From: Acetobacteraceae bacterium
GTDB taxonomy: Bacteria > Pseudomonadota > Alphaproteobacteria > Acetobacterales > Acetobacteraceae
Reading direction: 5' to 3'
Assembly: GCA_003164305.1 (NCBI GenBank)
Contig: PLSZ01000532.1
Span: 1-10,482 of the forward strand
DNA length: 10,482 nucleotides
In this document: positions 1 to 5,036 of the stretch, one piece after another
Layout of the letters: every line of letters starts with the position of its first letter
Position numbering within the stretch: position 1 is the first letter of the stretch
Program-made: the position numbers and the translations under genes
Notes under the pieces: model-generated
Databases searched by the model: none
What the model was told of the DNA's origin: nothing
What the model saw: only the letters and a program-made list of their open reading frames with translations

Positions 1-888
1 GCCGCGGCGCTCGGCGAGGAACAAAGCGGACGGGTTGGCGACCTCGGCGAGGCCCACGTCGGTCATCTCGAACACACCGATCTCGTCGGTGGCGCCGTAG
101 CGGTTCTTCACGGCGCGGAGAATACGGAACTGGTGGCCGCGGTCGCCTTCGAAATACAGCACCGCGTCGACCATGTGCTCCAGCACGCGCGGCCCGGCGA
201 TGCCGCCTTCCTTGGTGACGTGGCCGACCAGCACGAGGGCGAAATTGTTCGCCTTGGCGGCGCGGATCAGCTCGAACGAGCACGCCCGCACCTGCGACAC
301 GGTCCCCGGCGCGCTGTCGATGGCGTCGAGCCACATGGTCTGGATCGAGTCGATGACCACCAGCGTGGCGTCTTTCGCCCGTTCGATGCTGGCGACGATG
401 TCGCGCACGTTGATCGATGCCGCGAGTTCGATCGGGCAATCGGCGACACCCAGGCGGCGAGCCCGCAGGCGGACCTGCTCGATGGCTTCCTCGCCGGTGA
501 TGTAGAGGACGCGTTTTCCCGACTTCGCCAGCCGCGCGGCGGTTTGCAGCAGCAGCGTGGATTTGCCGATACCCGGATCGCCGCCGACCAGCACCGCCGA
601 GGACGGCACGAGCCCGCCGCCAAGCACACGGTCGAGTTCCTCGATCCCCGTGGCGGCGCGCGGCGGAGGCGCGGTTTCGCCGTGCAACCCGACAAAGTTG
701 ACGCTGGAGGTGGCGGGCGCTTTCGCCGAGGCGCCGGGACGCGGGGTGATGGTCTCTGGCTCGACAGTGTTCCACTCGCCGCAGGTCTCGCAGCGGCCGG
801 CCCATTTGGGGGTGACGGCGCCACAGGCCTGGCAGACGAAACGGGTGGTGGGCTTGGGCAAGGGGACTCCGAGGGGCGGCGCAGTCAT
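1..888 (-). CDS. radA: DNA repair protein RadA (Sms), 3' end outside window
   Basis: Reading the minus strand from ATG at 888 gives 296 codons, open to the window edge. In order: a C4 zinc finger (C19, C22, C33, C36), a RecA-like ATPase core with Walker A GGDPGIGKST at about 102-111 and a Walker B-like strand LVVIDS at 176-181, and the RadA-specific signature near 261-265, here KNRYG followed by ATDEIGVFEM. The family is usually about 450 residues, so the Lon-like C-terminal domain lies beyond the edge. RadA is a cytoplasmic branch-migration helicase that processes recombination intermediates. An in-frame TAA lies 18 nt upstream of the ATG, so this is the first possible start. No strong Shine-Dalgarno sequence is visible. 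Identification is firm. The only oddity is Tyr for the usual Phe in the KNRFG motif. Confidence 0.97.
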   Translation of the reverse strand, partial: MTAPPLGVPLPKPTTRFVCQACGAVTPKWAGRCETCGEWNTVEPETITPRPGASAKAPATSSVNFVGLHGETAPPPRAATGIEELDRVLGGGLVPSSAVLVGGDPGIGKSTLLLQTAARLAKSGKRVLYITGEEAIEQVRLRARRLGVADCPIELAASINVRDIVASIERAKDATLVVIDSIQTMWLDAIDSAPGTVSQVRACSFELIRAAKANNFALVLVGHVTKEGGIAGPRVLEHMVDAVLYFEGDRGHQFRILRAVKNRYGATDEIGVFEMTDVGLAEVANPSALFLAERRG

Positions 889-1057
889 ATAAGACGTCTC
901 GCGTTAGCACGGGAAGTCTCCGAGCGGAGCCTGGCTTTCGGTTATGCTTTGGGTCACCGCCAAAATGGTCGCGCCTGATGGGTGCTGCCACGGCGATTCG
1001 CTTCTGGTATACGCAGATAATGTGATCAACCAAATGAACGAGATATTGCGCTTCGCG

Positions 1058-1104
1058 TGGGAGCCGCGGTTCAGCAAATAAATGCTCAGGAGCAGCGGCT
1101 CCCA
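1058..1104. repeat. Perfect 10-bp inverted repeat
   Basis: TGGGAGCCGC (1058-1067) is matched exactly by GCGGCTCCCA (1095-1104). A smaller nested stem forms from CAGCA and TGCTC flanking AATAAA. No T-run follows on either strand, so an intrinsic terminator is not well supported. The function is unknown. Confidence 0.55.
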
Positions 1105-1381
1105 GGTTATCCGATGTTACTCGGTGTCAATTTTATCGCGGCCACACAATGGACCAGGTGGTATCTCCCGTTGCGGAAGTCGTACCCCCCTGCTAGAAAG
1201 ATTATAATTTTGCTGGCAGAGTTGGCGGCTTGGTCCTTTCGTTTCGACGAGGTACGGCTGTCCCAGTGACCGATGCACCGGGGGGATCGCCGTGGCTGAA
1301 AACGAAAGCGCTTTGGGAAGACTTCTAAGCGCGCTGCGATCTCAACGCGTCTATGTACCCAGCACGTTGACCTTTCCGCAA

Positions 1382-1427
1382 CTTAAGGTGGACCCCATCG
1401 GTTGTACAGGAATCGGGGTGACTTAAG
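1382..1427. repeat. Imperfect inverted repeat with CTTAAG ends
   Basis: CTTAAG (1382-1387) plus ACCCC (1392-1396) pair with GGGGT (1415-1419) plus CTTAAG (1422-1427), leaving short unpaired bases between the two helices. It could be the terminal repeat of the insertion sequence whose transposase fragment ends at 1509, but I cannot match it to a known element. Moderate confidence in the repeat, low in the interpretation. Confidence 0.45.
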
Positions 1428-1481
1428 AGAGAGTCCCACCGCGTTTCCAATGCCCCTCCCGATCCGAGGGGATGCCTGAGG

Positions 1482-1510
1482 GACAGTATAGACTATGTTC
1501 TATACTTGTC
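1482..1510. repeat. Hairpin at the transposase-fragment stop codon
   Basis: GACAGTATAG (1482-1491) is complementary to the run at 1500-1510 with one bulged base, around an 8-nt loop. It overlaps the stop codon of the minus-strand transposase fragment (1509-1511). No U-run follows, so it is either a weak 3' hairpin or part of the insertion-sequence end. Confidence 0.5.
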
Positions 1511-1733
1511 AATACATTATTACTTCCTTTTCCTGTTGATGTGCCTGTGAGTATGTGGGCAACGCCGGAGCGTCGCGCAGCGATGCGGAAGCGTTGTCCA
1601 CATACTCGCAGGCAGCCCCTTCGAACTTTTCGCGCGGCGTCTGATATTCCAACGACTGATGCGGACGCACGTCATTGTAAAACGCCAACCATTCGCCGAG
1701 GCTCCGTTCGCCGGGTTCGTAGAACGTCTGCTA
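1509..1733 (-). pseudogene. IS3-type transposase, C-terminal fragment
   Basis: The minus strand from 1733 to the TGA at 1509-1511 encodes about 73 residues with the end of a DDE integrase-like core: GEWLAFYNDVRPHQSLEYQT, then PREKFEG. The W-x2-FYN-x3-PHQSL-Y-TP pattern is the hallmark of the C-terminal rve_3 segment of IS3-family OrfB transposases, which cut and join the ends of the element. An in-frame TAG at 1731-1733 closes the frame upstream. The catalytic DDE residues and about 200 N-terminal residues are missing, so this is a dead remnant. The tail after PREKFEG is encoded by a long palindrome (1543-1613). Family assignment is good; the exact element is unknown. Confidence 0.85.
1543..1613. 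repeat. 71-bp palindrome inside the transposase fragment
   Basis: The outer arms are 23 nt each (1543-1565 and 1591-1613) and match at 21 positions. The pairing resumes near the centre with GCGTCGC against GCGATGC. The inverted repeat is in codon phase: the minus strand reads ACEYVDNASAS and the plus strand reads ACEYVGNAGAS. It could form a long cruciform or RNA hairpin. I do not know whether it is native to the insertion sequence or an inverted duplication acquired later. Confidence 0.8.
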
Positions 1734-1767
1734 TTCAGTTGGTGGCGTTGACGGCGCGACGAGAAAA

Positions 1768-1846
1768 TGCGGCAGGTGTGGCTATCGCCCGAAGATAGGC
1801 CCGAGCCATTGCTCCCGGATGCTTCACAGAGGCTCGGCCTGCCGCA
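1768..1846 (-). ncRNA. Candidate structured RNA or terminator, three-way junction
   Basis: A perfect 9-bp closing helix, TGCGGCAGG (1768-1776) with CCTGCCGCA (1838-1846), encloses two arms. One is CCGAGCC/GGCTCGG (1801-1807 with 1831-1837), which abuts the closing helix. The other is CTATC/GATAG (1782-1786 with 1794-1798), with a 7-nt loop. On the minus strand the closing helix is followed by TTTT (1764-1767), so the structure could end the toxin-antitoxin transcript, whose last stop codon is about 80 nt upstream. It could also be a small structured RNA or the remnant of a mobile-element end. The helices are read directly from the sequence; the function is inference. Confidence 0.4.
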
Positions 1847-1926
1847 ACACCTTATCGTGGAATCCTGGCGGCAAGCTGTTCGGTCTCAAACCGCTCGCTA
1901 TCTCCCCAACCGGAGTTCGAACACAA

Positions 1927-2304
1927 TCACCGATAATCGGAGGATGTAAGATTGTTCCAGACCAGGTCCTTGTGCTCCTCGGACAGGGTGACGGCTCGCC
2001 GCACCGACATCGCGAGGCGATGCGCCTCCTCCTTCGTCAGGGATCCGAGCGGATTCCTGGGAAGCCGCATCGCGGAGACGACCGCGCCATGGGAGAAACC
2101 GCAGAGTTGGCGAAGTTCGACGTAGCTGTCGTGATCCAGAAACTCATTGCGATCAGCCAATAGCTGATGGTGCGGTAGCCACAACGGCTTGCTGTTTATC
2201 CTCAGAAACAACCTCCGAGCATCACATACGCATATGTGCCATTTAGGCTTCTTCGGTTCCGTTCTCGGGTCGAAAATCTCAATGACCAGCCCGATGCGCG
2301 GCAC
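1927..2304 (-). CDS. Candidate toxin paired with Panacea-domain antitoxin
   Basis: This 125-residue protein starts at GTG 2304, only 2 nt after the antitoxin stop codon, so it is probably translationally coupled. I do not recognise a characterised family. It has an N-terminal beta-rich stretch, PRIGLVIEIFDPRTEPKKPK then WHICVCDARRLFLRINSKP at about 2-40, and a central FLDHDSYVELRQLCGF at about 55-70. No signal peptide or membrane segment is visible. The arrangement of small strands followed by a hydrophilic tail recalls a compact PemK/MazF-like fold, but that is only an impression. The role as toxin rests on context: Panacea proteins are encoded next to diverse toxins. Codons such as AGG and ATA, rare in the neighbours, suggest transfer. 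A QLxxF stretch at 66-70 is discussed in the findings. Confidence 0.7.
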   Translation of the reverse strand: MPRIGLVIEIFDPRTEPKKPKWHICVCDARRLFLRINSKPLWLPHHQLLADRNEFLDHDSYVELRQLCGFSHGAVVSAMRLPRNPLGSLTKEEAHRLAMSVRRAVTLSEEHKDLVWNNLTSSDYR

Positions 2305-2306
2305 TC

Positions 2307-2846
2307 TTAAAAAACCGCGACTCTCGCCGTCTCCGCAAGGTCCGTTGCCTTCTCATCGCGATCAGGATCATCCTCGTCGAGCAGGTCCTCGTATTTCATT
2401 CGACCGCCATTGGCCTCGACATAGGCCTTCTCGTCATGGGTCATCCGCACGAGATCGTCGAAGGTGCGACCAACCACCTGCTCCAAGCCATGTGCCAGGG
2501 CTTCAATGTCGCTTTCCGACAAAAGCCGAAGGTTCGCTTCCCTGTCCGGGATCACGCGCCACGACCGCTGGATCTTGAACGGAAGCGGCCCGTTCATCTC
2601 CAGCGCCAGCATTTCGAGGGGGTTGTCGGTAAGCAACCCATATATGCATTGGGGAAGCGGTCCATAACGATCCGCCTGGTAGTCGTCGCCACTGATCGGA
2701 CGCCCATATTTGTTCAAATGGTACTTGTCCGCGTAGAAGGCCGCCTTAACCACATGGTAAATGTCGATCCCCGGGTTGGCGTTCGCCAACCAGAGGATCG
2801 TCTCGAGGGCCTTGGCTGTTTTGGTTGCGTACCTGGCCACGATCAT
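2307..2846 (-). CDS. Panacea-domain (DUF4065, PanA/SocA-type) antitoxin
   Basis: This is a 179-residue cytoplasmic protein starting at ATG 2846. The Panacea/DUF4065 core is clear at about 33-72: VKAAFYADKYHLNKYGRPIS and then a YGPLPQCIYGLL segment, the family's K-x3-YADxYHLxxYGxPI and YGPxPxxIYxLL pattern. The C-terminal third is acidic (LLDEDDPDRDEKATD). Proteins of this family neutralise partner toxins. Known examples are PanA in PanAT systems and Caulobacter SocA, which delivers SocB to ClpXP. The next gene follows after 2 nt, in the antitoxin-first order. GGTGA about 6 nt upstream of the ATG is a weak ribosome site. The stop codon is embedded in a T6 run. Family identification is strong; the specific toxin target is unknown. 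Confidence 0.9.
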   Translation of the reverse strand: MIVARYATKTAKALETILWLANANPGIDIYHVVKAAFYADKYHLNKYGRPISGDDYQADRYGPLPQCIYGLLTDNPLEMLALEMNGPLPFKIQRSWRVIPDREANLRLLSESDIEALAHGLEQVVGRTFDDLVRMTHDEKAYVEANGGRMKYEDLLDEDDPDRDEKATDLAETARVAVF

Positions 2847-2874
2847 ATTACGTCACCATCCGCTGACGCCCGAG

Positions 2875-2902
2875 ATATTAGCGTGGGCGACAGGATTAAC
2901 AA
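2875..2902 (-). promoter_or_regulatory. Putative sigma70-type promoter of the toxin-antitoxin operon
   Basis: On the minus strand, TTGTTA (2902-2897) and TAATAT (2880-2875) are separated by 16 nt, each matching the bacterial consensus at 4 of 6 positions. Transcription would start about 20 nt upstream of the antitoxin ATG. The local AT-richness in a GC-rich background supports the call, but no operator is evident. Confidence 0.45.
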
Positions 2903-2997
2903 GTTCCATGTCTGTTCTATTTTTCTGGAGTCGACAGCGCTTGCCTCAGACAGGCCATCAGTGCCCCGTCCCCGAACCAGCGCGCTGTACTCTCGGC

Positions 2998-3210
2998 GTG
3001 ATCGCGGCCGAACGCCCCGTCTTCGCGACGGCTTTGGCCCGCGGCGCCCTGACCGACCCGGACCACCGGACCCGTGGTGGCGGAATCGACTTCGGCAAAC
3101 TGGCGCGCGACCGTGCCACTCTCGGTCTGACCGAGGACGGTCCGGATTGGACCGAAGCATTGGACGATTCCGCCCTTGGTCGCCGCGTTCTTGAACCGGA
3201 CCCGGGGTAA
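2998..3210 (+). pseudogene. 3' stub of a truncated gene, unknown product
   Basis: A plus-strand frame ends at TAA 3208-3210 and has strong coding character: mostly G or C in third positions and a sensible residue mix (GVIAAERPVFATALARG, then RGGGIDFGKLARDRATLGL). It has no ribosome site and no convincing start. GTG 2998 is only the last possible one. To the left, near 2900-2960, codon character disappears and the AT-rich toxin-antitoxin promoter region begins. I read it as the C-terminal end of a gene cut off when the accessory patch arrived. I cannot name the family. It converges on the dehydrogenase gene with a 7-nt gap. Confidence 0.4.
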
Positions 3211-3217
3211 AGCTGGC

Positions 3218-3946
3218 TCACGCGTTGGTGATCCCGCCATCGATCGTGATGGTCTGCCCGGTGATATACGACGCGTCCGGCGAACACAGAAACCGGATCA
3301 CCGAGGCCACCTCGGCCGGCTGGCCATACCGCCGCAATGGGATTTCCCGCTTGTACGCCTCCCCCCGCTCCGCGATCGTGACCTCCGCCATGCGGGTTTC
3401 GATCAGACCGGGGGCGACCGCGTTGACCAGCACCTCTGGCGCCAGCCGCCGCGACAGCGACCGGGTCAACCCGACGACCCCCGCCTTGGCGGCCGCGTAT
3501 GGCGGATACGCGGCGCTGCCGCGCCGATACGCGACCGAACTGGTCAGCACGATATGCGCCGGTTCCCGCCTGTCGAATCGCGTTGAGAAAGCGACCGCCA
3601 TGTCATACGCGCTGGTCAGGTTGACCCCGATCGCCCGATCCCAGACGGCATGATCGTCCGCCTCCATCGCGTCCTTCTCGAACAGGCCCGCGAGATGCAC
3701 GAGCGCCGCGACCGGGCCGCCCGCCGCCTCGATCGCGGCCGCGCAGGCCGCCGGCGATTCCAACGCGGACCGATGGGACACCAACCGCGAGGATCCCAGT
3801 TCCATCTGAGCCCCAAGCAACCGGTCCTCGTCGATGTCCACCAACAAGACCTCGCCGCCTTGTCGCAGAAAGGCCCGCGCGGTCTCGACGCCGATGCCGC
3901 CGGCCCCGCCGGTGATCACGATGCGCTTGCCGTCAAACCCGGACAT
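3218..3946 (-). CDS. SDR family NAD(P)-dependent oxidoreductase
   Basis: This 242-residue classical short-chain dehydrogenase has the length typical of the FabG-like group. A Rossmann glycine motif TGGAGGIG lies at 12-19, HLAG at 84-87 in place of the usual NNAG, and the catalytic tetrad is Asn109, Ser137, Tyr150 and Lys154 (YAAAK). The PG motif follows at 179-180. Asp37 at the end of the second strand suggests NAD(H) rather than NADP(H). It probably interconverts an alcohol and a ketone; the substrate cannot be told from sequence. Start ATG 3946 is preceded by GGAGG at a spacing of 8. The response regulator gene lies 97 nt upstream on the same strand, so cotranscription is possible. Family certain, substrate unknown. 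Confidence 0.93.
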   Translation of the reverse strand: MSGFDGKRIVITGGAGGIGVETARAFLRQGGEVLLVDIDEDRLLGAQMELGSSRLVSHRSALESPAACAAAIEAAGGPVAALVHLAGLFEKDAMEADDHAVWDRAIGVNLTSAYDMAVAFSTRFDRREPAHIVLTSSVAYRRGSAAYPPYAAAKAGVVGLTRSLSRRLAPEVLVNAVAPGLIETRMAEVTIAERGEAYKREIPLRRYGQPAEVASVIRFLCSPDASYITGQTITIDGGITNA

Positions 3947-4043
3947 GCTCGCTGCCTCCCCACCGTATCATCGCGATCCCCGTGTCGTGCGTCCAGAGCA
4001 GAAGCGAGCCGTTGAGGTCAGCGATACGCGCTCACGCCATCGG

Positions 4044-4877
4044 TCAGTTCAGGCTGGCGCGCACCGGGGCGACGACGCCGTCGATCGCGCTGAGCAGTTT
4101 CAGTCCGGCCTCGGCGCCGTCACCCTGCATGCGCTTGTGTGCCACGCGTTTCATCGCCGTCAGCAGCGCGCCCAAGGCGCGGGACACCCCGGCATGCGCT
4201 CGCACCGTCGCGCCGGGGTTATGTACCATCGCGTTCACCAGATCCGCCGCCCGCGCGGCCAGCATGACCACCAGGCCATACCCCAGGGTGCGGCCATGTT
4301 CGCCGATATCGTCGAGCATGTGCCGCAGCCCTTGCGCCAGGATCACCGCCTCGCGCGGGCGATAATCCAGTCCGTGCACCGCTTCTTCCGCCGCGTGCAA
4401 CGCCGCCATCAGCCGCGCGTGATGCCGTTCGGCGATCGCCCGGAACTCCGGATCCTGCGACGGCCGCCCGGCCTGGCCGCGCAGATGCAGGACCGTGGTG
4501 ACCCGTTCCACCAGCGCCTGGGCGGAGATCGGCTTGCCAACCCAGGCGGTGACACCCAGATCCTGCGCATCATGGATCACCGCCGGGTCGGTTTCGGCGC
4601 TGAGCATGATCACTGGCCAGCCCTCGCCCAGTCCGGTCTTCGCCAATTCACGCAGAAAATCGAGGCCGGTCATCGGGCTCATCTGAAAATCGCAGATCAC
4701 CAGATTGAAATTGCGTCCCGAGCAAAGGTCGAGCGCTTCCACCCCGCCATGCGCCTGCACCACGTCGCGGCAACCGTGGTGCTGCAGCGCGAAGCGGATC
4801 ACCGACCGGATGACCGGATCGTCGTCCACGCACAAGACGCTGATAGAGGAAAGATCGATCATGGCGGATTGGCTCAT
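4044..4877 (-). CDS. Response regulator: receiver domain plus unknown helical domain
   Basis: This is a 277-residue cytoplasmic protein. A CheY-like receiver occupies about 12-130: acidic pocket D18-D20, phosphoacceptor Asp63 in VICDFQM, Ser93, and Lys115 followed by Pro. Residues about 140-277 are Ala/His/Leu-rich and look entirely helical. They contain no helix-turn-helix, GGDEF, EAL or histidine-kinase motif that I recognise, so the output is not obviously DNA binding. They could be an Hpt-like or CheZ/dimerisation-type bundle. No sensor kinase gene is in the window. Start ATG 4877 follows a GGATGA sequence; a second Met at codon 6 (4862) is the alternative. It diverges from the dioxygenase gene across a 159-nt region holding a perfect palindrome. 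Confidence 0.88.
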   Translation of the reverse strand: MSQSAMIDLSSISVLCVDDDPVIRSVIRFALQHHGCRDVVQAHGGVEALDLCSGRNFNLVICDFQMSPMTGLDFLRELAKTGLGEGWPVIMLSAETDPAVIHDAQDLGVTAWVGKPISAQALVERVTTVLHLRGQAGRPSQDPEFRAIAERHHARLMAALHAAEEAVHGLDYRPREAVILAQGLRHMLDDIGEHGRTLGYGLVVMLAARAADLVNAMVHNPGATVRAHAGVSRALGALLTAMKRVAHKRMQGDGAEAGLKLLSAIDGVVAPVRASLN

Positions 4878-4918
4878 GCGTCATCCAGTCCGTGTGGGGT
4901 GACGCGAAGTGTGGCCTG

Positions 4919-4945
4919 GATTGCTTAATGCCGGGTTAAGCAATC
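4919..4945. promoter_or_regulatory. Perfect palindrome between divergent genes, candidate operator
   Basis: GATTGCTTAA (4919-4928) and TTAAGCAATC (4936-4945) are an exact 10-bp inverted repeat around a 7-nt spacer. It lies 42 nt upstream of the response regulator start and 92 nt upstream of the dioxygenase start. Its position between divergent genes and its lack of a T-run favour a protein-binding site over a terminator. The binding protein is not identifiable here. Confidence 0.5.
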
Positions 4946-5036
4946 GCGGGTCGAGGCCCATCGCGCGCACCCATCGCCCGCCGGTTCCACACGCCGCTCC
5001 GGTATGCCAGGATGCCTTCCGAGCGGGAGGCAGAAC

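Larger units (their letters stand above)
889..1508. other. Gene-poor, hairpin-rich stretch
   Basis: I see no convincing gene in these 620 bases. Two short open frames on the plus strand were considered. One is 944-1081 (45 codons, ATG, no clear ribosome site). The other is 1292-1426 (44 codons, GTG, with a G-run about 9 nt upstream), encoding a peptide that begins VAENESALGRLLSALRSQ. Neither is recognisable, and the second runs into a hairpin at 1382-1427, so it may be a truncated start of a lost gene. The base composition is less GC-biased than the flanking genes. With the transposase fragment next door, this fits decayed mobile-element DNA. Confidence 0.5.

Noticed and set aside
133..978. 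Long plus-strand open frame of 281 codons opposite radA
   Set aside because: It is the GC-rich antisense shadow of radA, whose zinc finger, Walker motifs and KNRYG signature are unmistakable on the minus strand.
944..1081. Short plus-strand frame of 45 codons divergent from radA
   Set aside because: There is no ribosome site, no recognisable similarity and no coding bias, and it overlaps the 1058-1104 inverted repeat.
1170..1382. GTTGCGGAA and TTCCGCAAC about 200 bp apart as ends of a small mobile element
   Set aside because: Only 9 bases match, neither flank extends the match, and no target duplication is evident; chance is a sufficient explanation.
1457..1620. CRISPR-like repeat pattern
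   Set aside because: The repeated elements are inverted, not direct, and have no regular spacing or repeat-spacer structure.
1905..1930. tRNA-like T-loop (GTTCGAA) that might mark an integration site
   Set aside because: The flanking bases do not form a 5-bp T-stem, and no acceptor, D or anticodon arm can be built around it.
3834..4928. Plus-strand open frame of 364 codons
   Set aside because: It is antisense to the response regulator and dehydrogenase genes, with Arg/His/Gln-rich composition typical of shadow frames in high-GC DNA.
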